The position numbers and the translations under genes were made by a program. Under the pieces are notes generated by a model. That model did not search any database. It worked only from the letters and a program-made list of their open reading frames with translations, and was not told the DNA's origin. This document shows, piece by piece, positions 34,728 to 46,800 of a DNA stretch of 64,000 bases. The stretch spans positions 16,763,501 through 16,827,500 of the forward strand of contig JAILWY010000018.1 of the NCBI GenBank assembly GCA_022113835.1, in the 5' to 3' direction. The stretch is from Atopsyche davidsoni (lineage: Eukaryota > Arthropoda > Insecta > Trichoptera > Hydrobiosidae). Numbering within the stretch: the stretch's first letter is position 1; each line of letters starts with the position of its first letter.

Positions 34728-36984
34728 TGCAATGAAATACGTACAACCTAGATAAAGTAGTATACAAAAACAATCTTAAATAAAATGAAAATATATTTTA
34801 TGTTCTCACGTTCAATGTATGTTCAACACGTTTCACTATTTTAAACATTTTTAAGTTTCACATATTTTTAGCCTGGGAATAGTTAAATAGACACTAAAGT
34901 TCTTGCGTTTTGATGTTAGTATAAAAATAAACTATTAAAATGACAAAGGACAATTTAAAGTATGTAACGAAACAATGATTAAAGATTAATTTTATTCGCG
35001 ACATAGCTAAAGTGTTATCACATGTAATTGATGGCGTCGCGGCCGCCGGCGTCACTTCCGGCGGGCCCGGACGGCGTCGGTTAGCGGGGAGGGAGCTTAC
35101 AAAGGATTCAAAGGATCGGGGCACTCTCTTTAAGGATATTTAATTGAAAAGCCGTTATTGTATCAAGCTTTTTTCAAGGGGCACTTCATTCTATAGTGTT
35201 GAATTAAAGAGCTTATTATTTGATAAAACAAACTTCGCATAATTAAAATCTTAATAAATTATACCAGAAAAAAAATGTTTGATATAAGAATATGTATTTT
35301 CATAATATAAAATATTATTCTTTTGATCTATGTATGATCTTTACTGTAGGATGTATAAAATCTATTAAATTATATATACCAATAAAGATGTGTGTCAAAA
35401 AGTATACTTTTTTTATCGACGAAACCAAATTTCTGGGTATTGATATCATAATACTCTATATTAAGAGATTTGTCGGGCGATATTTTTACGCTCAGGTTTT
35501 ATCATTTGATTTTATATTATGTTTTATACCGAACAATGCCCTGCTCCATATTAAGAAGGTCTATCAAATGAATGAATTCTCAAAGAGTTTTTACTTTCGC
35601 ATCAAAGAAGCAAGTCTCATAAGATACTACATTATATCAACAATACAAATATTTTGGCACGGAAACGACTATTTGATCTTCTTTTGAACAAATTTCTATT
35701 AATGCCCTTTATGTTATTTATTTGTGCATAGCTTTATACGTATCGATGAATAAAAAATCCATTAGGAATACAAAGAAGCAAGTCAAATAACAAATGTTGG
35801 TGAATTCTTATGACATTACACACTTACTTAGATTTTGGAAGAAAGGTAAATAAAAAAAAGGGTTTTTATCCGTAAAACAAAATTATAAATATTTAACCTT
35901 TCCGGTGAACCTAAATTACAAATATTTGTACGAGCGATGGTTATCTACTCGCATAAAAAATATTTCCTTTGCAGTTGTACGAATCTTTTGTTAAAGACTC
36001 TCGAAAAATATTGCAAATTGAAGGAGCACGGCTCCATTTATGCAAATAGAAAATACGCGACGTTTCGCTGTGATGGTATTATAGAAAAGAAATTGAAATA
36101 AAAATTCTTCCCGGGAAATTGAATATTTCGTGTCTGGCTTTCGGAAAAACCTTAAGGAAGTAAAGCCTTCACCCCTAGAAGTGCCAGGAAGGCTCTCTGC
36201 TTGATAGTGTTTTTAAATTTCAATATCGTTCGTTTTATTTAAGTGGAAATCAGGCCAAAGTAAAATCATTATTATTATTTTAAAAAATCAAGAGTATTTT
36301 ATCGAAATGAAATTTTATATATTACATTTTCCAGTTTAATATATGAATCTTGGAAAATACTCAAGAAAAAAAACGAAAATAACTAACTTAGCTGGAAGCA
36401 TTTTGAAATAAACCGAGAGTCAAAAGTATTATGATGTAAAAATTACAAATATAATGTTTTATTGTTTATTGTAAAATAAACACATTCAAAAACATAAACA
36501 ACCTAAATTGAAGTTCCAAAAAAGCTTTTTTAGAATAGTCTTATTAAGAGACTTTCGTAAGGTAAAGAGAGACAAAAAACATTGCTTCGTTTTAAAGGAA
36601 AGTTGAGCGGAAATTGTTTTAATGACAATATTTTTTGTTTGAGTAATTTTAAAACTTTTTAATCTCCTTTAATTTAAAGTACAACTCATTAAATGAACAA
36701 AAACGATTATCGTTTTAAATTATTCTCCTTTATATAAATAATGTCTGACTCATTGTTTACCGAAATCTTGTAGCAAGTAAATCCTTTTATATATTTTACA
36801 AGAACTTTTTTATGTTAGATACACCTAAAACTCCATTAATTACAGAAAAAAAACATATTTTTAGTAAAAAGAGCTTAGCAAGATCTTTTTTTTTCATTGA
36901 AGCTAGAGGTTTGTTGGGTTAATTTTTTTTATAAAAACCAAATCCATGGGACCTATATGCGAGTCATAAAATCTTGAAAATGAG
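34728..36984. other. AT-rich non-coding stretch with one GC island
   Basis: A GC-rich island at 35030-35125 (GGCGTCGCGGCCGCCGGCGT) stands alone. The 131-codon frame at 35292-35687 is rich in Ile, Phe, Tyr and Lys with no recognised domain and is probably compositional. A mixed block lies at 36090-36210. Nothing else seen. Confidence 0.55.
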
Positions 36985-36986
36985 TA

Positions 36987-37352
36987 CAGTAATACTCCGC
37001 TTTACGCGACCCCGTTATGCGCGGTTTCACTATAACGCGAATTTCAAATTTCTCAATAAAATGCCTCCAATTACGCTAATTTCTTATTTAAGAATTTGTA
37101 TGAACATAATGTAGCCATTGACTTCTCTTAACAATTAAAAACATCGTTGGGTGTTATGAACTATTTTTCAAGAACATAACATGTAATGCTGCATAAAGTG
37201 TTCTTAGAATTAAAGTGATTGATTCAAATGATTCGTATTTTATTGTATTAAGTTTTGACTATGTATGTTTAGTCGTAAACCCCGATATACGCGAATTTCA
37301 CTTATCGCGATTGATCTGGAACGTACCCCTCGCGTAAAGCGGGGTATTACTG
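36987..37352. mobile_element. pogo/Tigger-like MITE, copy 1
   Basis: Terminal inverted repeats CAGTAATACTCCGCTTTACG and the complementary CGTAAAGCGGGGTATTACTG bound a 366-bp element flanked by TA on each side (36985-36986 and 37353-37354). Just inside the ends are further inverted motifs (TATAACGCGAATTTC and GATATACGCGAATTTC). The TIR style and TA target fit the pogo/Tigger branch of Tc1/mariner. There is no transposase, so it is non-autonomous. The second copy is at 51969-52302 in the opposite orientation. Confidence 0.88.
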
Positions 37353-37354
37353 TA

Positions 37355-37720
37355 GTTTTATGGAGATTCTTAAGAAACACCATCACACGCTATGCTTATT
37401 CCAGTAAACAAAGCCATGTATCTGTAGACCGTAATGCTACGAGCCTCACTGAACATGCTGAGCACTTTTTGCCGCATTGGAGTATGCCGATGTTACGTGT
37501 CGACGAATGTATCGCAAACATGTGTGTCCTCCCCGCAGGCACAAGGAATAAATCAGACCAAACCCGCACTGTTGAGTGGCGAATTAAAATTCAAACGCTT
37601 CGGCAGGGGATATTCCCGAAAAGCCTGGCACTATCTTGAATGCAGTTGTAACGTATCATGATTAAAAATACATAGCACATAGAGTTTTTTTAAAATGCAC
37701 CATCCATGAATAAATTGTAC
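37355..37720 (+). other. block with a possible terminal exon at 37539-37661
   Basis: A pyrimidine-rich TGTGTGTCCTCCCCGCAG resembles a splice acceptor. The frame that follows begins AQGINQTKPALLSGELKFKR, runs 40 codons with balanced composition to a TGA at 37659-37661, and an AATAAA lies at 37709-37714. No domain is recognised. Longer overlapping frames (37265-37639, 37434-37661) begin inside or next to the MITE. Confidence 0.17.
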
Positions 37721-37912
37721 ATTTTTGGAGCCAAAAATATTTTCAGCATAAGAAAGCAACAGAAAAATTAATTATTGACATAGTTTTAAACTATACGAGT
37801 AAAATCGAGATTTTACGTGTGTTTGTATGTCGGTTTTGCATTTTGAGTTGGTTGAGCAGCTGAAATATAATATTCGTTATATACAACTTCCCGGCTCTCC
37901 CCATTCTGTACT

Positions 37913-38218
37913 CTGAGCATATGTAAAGGATCGGTAATGGAGTTGTGGACTTGGTATGATTGTGGAGGGATGTGCTCTGGAAGTACCTTGTCGAGGTGAG
38001 GGGCTCCTGCTATTGTTTCTGTAGCGTGATGCAGAAGGAGTATCAGATCTAAATGCCAGAGTTTTGTCGGGAAAGGAAATATAAAACTGTGGTACAGAGG
38101 GACCTGGGGATCCATTACACACTATTTTTCCTTAGAAAGCCACGAACACCGGCTGAGCATGATTATATGCATAGTGTAATGGTAGTCAATCTCCTCTGAG
38201 TAGAGCCACTTGATGAAG
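37913..38218 (+). repeat. interspersed repeat with RTE-like tail, copy 3 (long form)
   Basis: About 305 bp. It begins near AAAGGATCGGTAATGGAG, passes TGTGCTCTGGAAGTACCTTG, ATTGTTTCTG, and AAATGCCAGAGTTTTGTCGG, and ends with the shared tail (GATCCATTACACACTATTT, CATGATTATATGC, GAGCCACTTGATGAAG). It matches 56678-56998 reversed along its whole length. Open frames on the minus strand here (37813-38115, 37877-38122) are antisense to the repeat and not supported as genes. Confidence 0.82.
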
Positions 38219-38439
38219 AAACACATACAACTGGATTATAAAGGCTTGTACATTTTTTTTTCTAGATTTTGGTCTTAATATTAAACAGGCATTGTTTTTA
38301 AACATGAAAGATTCATAGTACATTTTTTTGGCTTCGAGAGCTTATATTTCAGAGCGACGAAATCGCAGTGCGGTTTAAACCAGTAGGCATTTTTCCAGAA
38401 AATTGTATTTTAAAACGCCCCATAAAGTATGATGTTGTT
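38219..38439. other. AT-rich non-coding stretch
   Basis: Nothing recognisable. Confidence 0.6.
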
Positions 38440-38745
38440 TACCCACGCGGCGTGTGCGAGGGCCCCGGCGGGCGGGCGGCCCTGTGTTTACAAACAATTT
38501 ACTCTGCGCACGTTTCACCGCCATAAACTTAAACTCTGTATTAAAGAGATTTAGCGTTTTGTTCCCCAACTCGCATCACGCCCGGCGAGGCGAGCCGCCG
38601 GCCGCGCCGTCCGTCTCCTCGCCCGTCCGGGACGAGCGTAATGATGATGATGATGAAAATTTAGCTTTCCGAGTCGCGCTAAATTATGCGCGAGGATCTC
38701 GCGTAGTAAATACATCGAAGCGTTGTTTTTGTCTTGGAGAAATTT
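38440..38745. promoter_or_regulatory. GC-rich island with an (ATG)5 run
   Basis: Two CpG-rich cores (38445-38485 and 38580-38640) flank a stretch with TGTTTACAAAC, a forkhead-type site. The block ends with (ATG)5 at 38641-38655 and GCGCGAGGATCTCGCG, a near-palindrome. Open frames on both strands (38454-38804, 38551-38766) follow composition, including a HHHHH run from the ATG repeat. A regulatory role is inference. Confidence 0.3.
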
Positions 38746-40235
38746 ATGGAAAATTACTAGGCCCATGTAAACAACTCGATTTGGCTATCGGACATTTGCA
38801 TTAATACAAAATTGGGACGTCTGTACAAAATCAAATAGTGAATATTTTTTACCGAGTAATTATTATTATTTTCAAATTTTAAATAAAATACTTTACTGAT
38901 TTTTTTTCATGTTATTTTTATTGGAAAACCGCTTCGCCAACCTTTCTCGTTGACATTATCAAACTATGTGAGGATTTTCAATTGTAATGATTGTCAGTGG
39001 TTAAAAGTAATTTAAGAATAATGTGAGTTTAATGTACCCGACAAAAGGCGGATTCTATACAATTGCTATTTTTTGAACGATTATATACAAAATAAATGGT
39101 TTTACATTTGTGAAAGTGATTAATTTATAATAAGTGATAGTTTGGTGTGCAGCAGCAGTGTCAATATGTGGTTAAAAATAATTACTGAAATCGTTTTTTC
39201 ATTAAATTTCTGTTCATGTTTATAATACGTATAATATATTCTACTTACATCTAAGTACTTGTCTGTTTAATTTTGAATTTAAATACAACACAATAATACT
39301 GCAAGAAAACAAATTACCCATAAAAAAACTCTCAATATTCGATAAAGCATATAAAAAAACGATTTTTTCAATATTACTATAGCATATTAATGTACTAAGT
39401 TTTTTTAATAATAAAAATTCTTGCTTTTTAATCAAAACGAGACGAAAATAATCCTCTTTACTACGTTTAACTTAAAATCCCAAAAAATACTGAGCTACAA
39501 AACTCGTGACATCCAACAAAAAAGCTAAAATATTACGTTTTGACAAAAAAGTTTAGCTGTTTAATTTTTTTACATTTTAAGCTTTATTTAAAGCACAAAT
39601 TTAGAATTTAAATTGTTTTAAGTATTTTCATTCAAATTTCGTGAGTACTAGCTTGTTTTAAAGAATCATACAACAACTTGTTCAATCGTGACTCTAACCC
39701 TAACCCGTATATTATGAGTGGGTGATATTATGAGTTAATGTAATAAAAATATGTTTGTGGCTTACGAAGGCAGTTTTTTTTATTCTTTTTAATGTAATAC
39801 AAAATTTAACTTGTGCTTATAAAATATCACAAAACACTTTGCGGCAACATATAAAATTTAAAAATGTTTTATTAAAACAGTTTGTTGTTGAAATCCCTAG
39901 CGGAAATGGGTGAGTTACATTTGAATTACATTTAATTGGGCAAGAGAAAGATTAAAGTTTACACAATCTAAGGACGTAGTACTCTAGATATTTATTAATT
40001 TTGTGAAAGTATACAATAAACAAACTTGAGGATAGATAAATACAGAGCTCGCGAGCTAATTTTAAGTTAAATGAATTTATCATGCGTCAGTATTTGTATT
40101 CCATTTCTGCTATTATCTCAAGTCGAATAATTGAAAACGCTGAGCCATGTTTATTCCAATATTATTCATACCGAATATGAAACTAAGACAGAGGAAACTT
40201 ATTAAGTATTCCGAGGTAGGTGCGTGTTTATCAAC
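38746..40235. other. AT-rich non-coding stretch
   Basis: Nothing recognisable. A short CTAACCCTAACCC at about 39694 is too brief to be telomeric. Confidence 0.6.
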
Positions 40236-40640
40236 ATCCAAAGAGAGCTCGATGACAGGGATAATGCCGAGTGCTCTGGCTGTGAACATAAGGCGCCGGC
40301 ATAATAGCTCATCGGGAACCAGATTTGTCAGATTCACCAGACCCTTCGTCAGTACTTCTTGAGAGTATCGGAAACAAGAAGCCAGTGGGGCGGGGGTGGA
40401 AGTGGCGGTGGAAGTTTGCGCGACCCGCTGTTTTCATGACGTCTACTCGGTTAACGAGCGCTTTCCTGGCTAAACACAAAACGTTCTAAACATTTGGATT
40501 TACCGTTTACCTAAACGTTGCGTTGCTAGCCGACAAAGCGACGAACAGCGCGATTGTCAATCAGTTAGCTCGTGACTGCAGTCCAAGCACATTTTTAAAA
40601 CGCGTATAAATAAACTCAGCACAAACACGATTTTCATGCT
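40236..40640. promoter_or_regulatory. mixed-composition island
   Basis: Includes GCATAATAGCTCATCGGG, GGGGCGGGGGTGGAAGTGGC (a GC-box-like patch at about 40388) and CATGACGTCT (a CRE-like TGACGTC site). Frames on both strands (40113-40337, 40147-40362) have no known domain. Confidence 0.25.
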
Positions 40641-41950
40641 GTGTTTACGAGATTTTTGCCAGACTAGTCCTGAAGTAATTAAAAATAAAAATAAATTGTT
40701 TCTATCATAAATAGCTATATCAAAGTTTTTTCAATAAAGCATACGCAAGATGATCGATCTGAGTTTATTTCTATCAATGTAAAAATATTTATTTCCAATC
40801 TTATTCCGATCAACAAGACTCATCAGACTACATAGCTTAGTGATACACGTGGCTTAAATTGTAAAACACGACGATAAAAAAAAGTTATATTTAAATGCTT
40901 AATTTGGTACATATTTAAATATGATATTAAACATATTAAATTTCATATGATGGGACTTTTCAGAGGTATATTTTTTAGTGCTGCAATCCACTTTACAGTT
41001 TCGTGTAAATCCATTTTTTTGAAGTGCCAGAAAAATTGAGAGGTTTTCGAATTTAAAATCCAGCCTTATTTGTGATTGATTTGTCAAGTCGGCCTGTCGT
41101 TTTGCGCATGGATTTGTGATCAAACAGAAACGACTTAGAAGTAAACCAATATTATCTGTCTCTGGCGTGTTTTTCGCAGTTATTTACACTCGTTTGAATA
41201 CGTTAAGTTTTTTATTTTATATTTTGACCTTATCCTGGTTCAATTACATACAATTAAATATTAAGGGTCTAGGTCCCATAATCGAGTTTTTTTAATCATT
41301 TTCTAGTCCGTTTTGCGAAAAATCGACTGCACCAATCAAAAAAATTTAAATGCAAAAAGTTTGATACATCCCTTTTTCCGAACAAAATATATTTTTATTT
41401 CTTATAAATTTACTATTAATATGAAAAATATGTGTTTTTCCGATTGAAGTGTAGGAATTTGGAGATTCGTCATGTCCCTTTTCCAAGAGTCCTAAATATT
41501 TAAGAGTGTTTTTTTAAATTGGAATAAAAAGATTAAATATAAACCCTGTGTGATATATTATTTTAAAAATTAAAAAAAAAAATCTTTAACAAACTTTGGT
41601 ATTGAAAATCGTCATTTTATCCAATTATTTAACATCTTCAAGATTTTATTTTACCCTGAAAATGGCCGTTAATTAAATTTAAAAAAATAGATAAATATAA
41701 TTTATAGCTTTTTCAATAATCTGTAAAAAAAATCAACTTTCGACATAGAAAAATAAAGTGGCAATTAAATTAATTAAATGACACGATTTCGCCAGGTAAT
41801 GGACTGCCTATGGTGTCCGGTTGGACACCAAAGGCAATTAAAAGGCTGGAAGCAACTGCCTTAACAAGGCCATTAAGATTTATTATCTTGTATTCCGTAT
41901 CTGATGCTTTAAAGATTTAACTAACGAAAATCAATATTTGCGTATTTTAC
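40641..41950. other. AT-rich non-coding stretch
   Basis: One small hairpin GGTGTCCGGTTGGACACC at 41813-41830. No gene recognised. Confidence 0.55.
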
Positions 41951-41954
41951 ATAT

Positions 41955-42275
41955 TTGCCTAAGTATAAATTACCGGTCGTTGATCTGCGTAATACTTGTT
42001 TTCATGTTGTATTAAATTGTATATCGCTTAGTGATAAAGATGACCCGATCGAGCTCGATGCAGATCAGGATCAGATAGGGAAATGCAATAGGAAGCCCAA
42101 ACTAGTTTCGGCTGCCTGGCTCGATTCGAAACTCCAACTAGTGCTGATATGGTTTCCGCCCCCGCCCTTCAGTGAGTCGGACTCGCTGAAGCCAGGATCT
42201 GAAACAGATTCCACCACCCTCCAGCACCCTCTCGGACCGCAGCCGAGGAGTCGCGACAGGCCAAACTGGCTTTAG
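41955..42275 (+). CDS. unrecognised open frame in a GC-richer block (doubtful)
   Basis: A 106-codon frame. The second half (42040-42275) is balanced in composition and reads DDPIELDADQDQIGKCNRKP, then a Pro/Ser-rich end (WFPPPPFSESDSL). No domain is recognised and there is no clear donor or acceptor. The block may be an isolated exon or a conserved non-coding element. Confidence 0.15.
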   Translation: MPKYKLPVVDLRNTCFHVVLNCISLSDKDDPIELDADQDQIGKCNRKPKLVSAAWLDSKLQLVLIWFPPPPFSESDSLKPGSETDSTTLQHPLGPQPRSRDRPNWL

Positions 42276-43980
42276 TTAGTGGCGGATTTTAGTTAGTCGT
42301 CCCCAATCACAGGCCATCTGTACAAATGGGTTTTTTAAAACTTTGTTTTATTCCATTATGCAAAGTGAAGACTTTGAGACTGTTTAATTGGGTTATATAT
42401 TAAGCCTTCCGTTCATGGTAACTTGTTTTTAAGATATTAAGCAAGGAATTGTAATAAAAAAAACATCCACATTAACTTTGTTTATTTGAATTTTATTGTT
42501 TAGGCAGAATTTAGCATCTTACTTAATGCTTTGTACCTATAAGAAAAATATAAGCGTATAAAAGAAAAATGTTATTTTTATAGTGCTATTTACCATTTGC
42601 ATTTTACTTTATATTTTTTAACTACTGAGTTATCGGAGTTCTTAGTTTGGAGCTTTATTTAAGAATTTTAATCGGTTGTTAAGCGAGGCTGAGTAAATAA
42701 AATCAACAAGCTTAAAATTTATAAATAGCTTTAATAATAATTCCTCAGCAACATTAAGTAAAACAAGACAGTACTTTGCAGGTATTATAAAAAAAGTATT
42801 TCAGGAGTATTAAGCGACTCTTTGTTTTTGATGCCCATTAAGCGTCGTTTTAAGTAAAATTTAAATATATCTTTAAATCTTATTTTTACATTTGAGCAAT
42901 GTTGTTTTATTTTATGAGACTTGAGTCGATATGAGATTATAGTAGAAGTATTATTTCAATAAACGTAATTTTTCTGAAAGGAATCAATAACTTTCAGTAT
43001 TTTATATATATATAAAGTACGTATTAAAGTATTTTTTATTGCAATTATTATTTAAGTTATCGTCAAATTTTCTGAAATATATTTTGCAGGTAAGGGACTT
43101 ACTCTTTAAAAAAGAGAGCTATTCCGTAGCATTTTGTTATTCAAATTATTTCTACATCTACATTGCAAATTCAACGTCGCTTGTCTTGTAATGGAAGCAA
43201 CGTAAGTCGCTTTTCTTTTTTATTTTTGCAAAAGAAAACACTCACAGCTTCTTCCTGAAATTAATTCTCGGGCTAGGCTTTGTGACTGCAATCCATCACA
43301 CAAAGGGAAAAAAATGTATCACCCACGAATCTTGCAGACAGGAATAAGGAAACTCGGTATTTTTGTTTGCTCAATAATGATTCAGCATATCTGCTAAGAT
43401 GAATGGATATTGCTCAATTATATAACGCTATTCACTTGAATGCCATTGTTTGGTATGTTTACTGAAATGTTATCATGAAAAGGTTTGCAGCTGAGAGAAG
43501 TTCTGTTCATGTATAAAGTTTACACAATGAATATTATTACCACATAAAATTACCCATTATCTAGGAACAAATAAGAAAATTTTCGTTGAGATTATTTATA
43601 TTGCTTATGTTTCGACGGAAAAGATTTCCAAATTGTAGAAAATTAACAGAATTTTAAATATTTTATAAACTAATATTTTTTGAGATTATTTGTTAAATCT
43701 CTACTTAAAATATCTACATGTTTCACTTTATATGCATTCAAGCAACAAGCAAGTGACTTTGTAAAATATTTTTTCGAATCATATCATTTTCATTACGATT
43801 ACGATAGTGTCGATAAGCATTGTTTTTATTAATACTTATTTCATCATTCATAAATTACATTTTGGTTTATAGAAATATTTTAAGAAACGCTCTGACAGGC
43901 ACCCTATACCCGAATTTCAAGTGTGGTTAAATATAAATTTCTCATGAGATTTTCTCTTAAATTTCATTGGTTAAGGTCTC
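42276..43980. other. AT-rich non-coding stretch
   Basis: Nothing recognisable. Confidence 0.6.
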
Positions 43981-45070
43981 AGAGAGGACCTTAATAATAA
44001 ATACGCAGAGCTCTTATAATGCATGACCCTTATCTGACAGAAGTTCTGATCGCTCAAATTGGGCACAGCCCAGGAAGAGGGGCAACTGAAATCTCGAGAG
44101 CCCGGGGTAGTGGCGCCGACCCCCAAATCGGCTTAGCCCAGAGCCTCCCTAAGTGGGACCAGAGAAGGACGACCGAGATAAAACTTGGAAAACGATCTCA
44201 ATATTTCTGAACTAACATGATCACCTCTTCTGGCAGTTCGGTAGATCCTTAGGCATCTCGGTTTCAGAAGACTTTTCTAGATGAAAGCGATAAACGAATA
44301 TTATGTTCTTAAAAAAATATATATATACCTTTTTTATATTTAATAAAATAAAACTCAAATAAAACAAGGTTTTTCTATACTCTGTCACTTACTGTAAAAA
44401 CAGACAACATTACAAATCAATCATTATTTTAATTAGCATAATTTAGCTCTGATAAGCTCTAAACAATGTCCACTGATCAAAATCTTTAAAAACAATATTT
44501 TGTGTGGAGTCTTACCATTAATCATAAACAGCGTTGAAAATACAACTCAACTTATTTTGAGTTGGTTTAGTTTCGTTGCGTTGCTCGAGATATATATTTC
44601 TCCGACGTTTTTTAATTTGATTTTATTCAACTTTCTGTAAAACTTATGCTTTCAATTTCATACATTTATTTTCAATATAAATTCACGTTAGACTAGTATG
44701 ATACTTCAAAAACACTTTGAAAATCAGTGTGTCAACTCTGTAACAAATTGTAAGTTTACCTTATTTAATGTAAGTATAAAAAAGCTTTTAAAAACTTTGC
44801 AAGATTTCTTGCCGGAGAAGAGTTTTGTAGCCTTTGATGTATTTCCAATAAGGTCACCTTTTGAAATTCACGGAAACACAAAGTCCCGGTACAAGGCCGG
44901 GCCTGCTCCACCTCGGACTTGGTCACTTTAACACTTTACAGATCCGCTCGAGTCTTATCATGCGTCGCAAAAGAAAGGGAAAATCCTTCAACAAAAGGGA
45001 AAGCCTCGCCTGTATCGATCTCGAGTGTAACTCGCGCCAACCACCATCGACGAGAACAATGCCATAAAAC
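43981..45070. other. two GC-richer blocks in AT-rich DNA
   Basis: Block 44025-44185 holds a 63-codon frame (44019-44210) after an acceptor-like CTTATCTGACAG. Block 44860-45065 holds overlapping frames (44698-44931, 44861-45067). None contains a known motif. Between them is AT-rich sequence with a short TA tract at about 44320. Confidence 0.35.
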
Positions 45071-46340
45071 CTTTCCTTCACGCTGACTTCTAATAAGTTT
45101 CTATATTACTCATTCGTTCCATCTAAGATATGAAACGATTTCTGGAGAACCCGATATGTGCGTAATGTTTTCATCAGAACTAAAGTTTTCCTGTAACAGA
45201 CTTATCTGGCATTGCATCTGAGCGTCGTATTTTTCATGTATCAGCATTTTTTATTTTCTCTACAAACATTCAGAGAGCAATAATGTTTTCCTGTAAGTGT
45301 ACAATTTATACTAACTACCGATAGCGGAGACACTGAGAGCGACTTAATTAAGTTGTGAAAACATTAGAAACGAAATCTAGAATTTTATTTAATTAATCCT
45401 GTATACGAATCTACGTAAGTATATGGGCTAGGATGAATCGAAAAATATTTATCGTGAGGGAAATAAAGCCGAATAAAAAAGATAAGACAGGAAATGAAAA
45501 GGGATCCAATTTCAAAGCAGCTAAAAGAAAAACAAAATCTTTACTTTTAACCCGTAAAGTCGCCGAGTTGCTTAAAACTGCCAACATGTGAATTTGTTTT
45601 GGTGTTCTTCAAGAATTTTCCCCGGAAAGTCAAGTATACACAAAAAACACCTTAAGAAAATAAAAAAAGCCATTCGAGATGAAAAATTTAATTTAAACAA
45701 AGAAATATTGTATACTACACAAGCAAAACTCATCCAACAGTGTATAATTTATTTAAATAATATGATTTTCTCATTTATGTAAGTCCTATGTTATATGAAT
45801 ATGTATAAATCGTTAATAATGTGTTCGATGATTTTTTCAAAAGGGAAAAGGTTTTTATTGTACCAGTTGAAATTTCAGTGGTATTATTATAGTGGTATCA
45901 TTTGTAATTGGGAAATATATAGATAAGATTGTTCCTAAAATGCCATATTCCATAAATCTGTTCTGGTAGTAAAAAAAATATAGAGTTTACCAATACTTAC
46001 AATAAACTGCTATCTTTATTGTATTCCTAAAAAAGATAAAAGAATTTTTTTTTTATTTAACATTCCACAAAAAATATACGGCGAACAGATAAAATATCAT
46101 AATGGCTCGGTAATTACATTTGTCAGAATGTCGCAGTTTTACACATCGTTTTTTATATGTAAAACAGATTAATTATTTTATTTTTCTGAAACAGAATCCA
46201 GCTATGCAGATATTTTTTTGACTATATTTACATTCTGTTTTATGTTTATAATTAATATATCTTATTTAGGGGGAAAATATACGCAACGTTAAAACAAACA
46301 ATGTAATTAAAAGCGATTTCAATCAAAGCAAAACATGCGT
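45071..46340. other. AT-rich non-coding stretch
   Basis: Nothing recognisable. The frame 45588-45782 is Lys/Ile-rich and has no motif. Confidence 0.6.
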
Positions 46341-46354
46341 GGGTCTAATTAGAT

Positions 46355-46415
46355 CAGCCCACCTGGCCAGGGACCAGAACCGGAAAATTATCGTTCTAAC
46401 CACTGAACTCATAAT
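46355..46415 (-). repeat. tRNA-derived SINE head
   Basis: On the minus strand GAGTTCAGTGG (46410-46400) serves as an A-box-like segment followed by TTAGAAC, and GGTTCTGGTCC (46381-46371) as a B-box-like segment. Arrangement and spacing (18 bases) parallel 7040-7110. Downstream GGTGGGCTGATC may be the start of the SINE body. Confidence 0.45.
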
Positions 46416-46589
46416 CATAAATTACACAAATTAGTGTTGTTTGTATGTATTAGATATAAAAAATCATTTCTGTATAGTTGACACTTTTAAAAGAGTACGG
46501 TTAGTGTGAATGTTCACATTCGTATATAAACAAGGAGAATCGATTTTATTGATAGTTTTTTTTTAACAATTTTTCTTCCCAAATACGTT

Positions 46590-46800
46590 TGGGCACACTT
46601 GTCAGAGGCTCGCTGATTAATGTTCGGGCCGTTCTTTCAGGAGCAGCTGTGACGAGGGCGCCCACACCTGACAGGGGTGGGATGCACGACAGCTGAGCAC
46701 AGCCTTACCTGAGATTCATATCATCTACCTCGAGGCTGACACGCGGCACGACGTAATGGTTCAATTTGAGATACGTCAACCGATTCACCGGGGAACTGAT
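46590..46800. promoter_or_regulatory. GC-richer island with three E-boxes
   Basis: CAGCTG at 46644-46649, CACCTG at 46665-46670 and CAGCTG at 46690-46695 lie within 52 bp of a CpG-containing block. Such clusters are typical of bHLH-bound enhancers. A GTAAGG donor-like site lies on the minus strand at about 46710. The role is inference. Confidence 0.3.

Noticed and set aside
35292..35687. A 131-codon open frame on the plus strand
   Set aside because: Same composition problem. Phe, Ile and Tyr richness is not a real membrane topology and nothing is recognised.
37265..37639. A 124-codon frame starting inside the MITE
   Set aside because: Its first part is the MITE terminal region, which is non-coding and recurs at 51851-52057 in another frame context.
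37813..38122. Two minus-strand open frames of 81 and 100 codons
   Set aside because: They lie antisense in the interspersed repeat shared with 56678-56998, and the frames are not kept in that copy.
39690..39710. CTAACCCTAACCC resembling telomeric repeats
   Set aside because: Two units only, and not the TTAGG-type repeat usual for insects.
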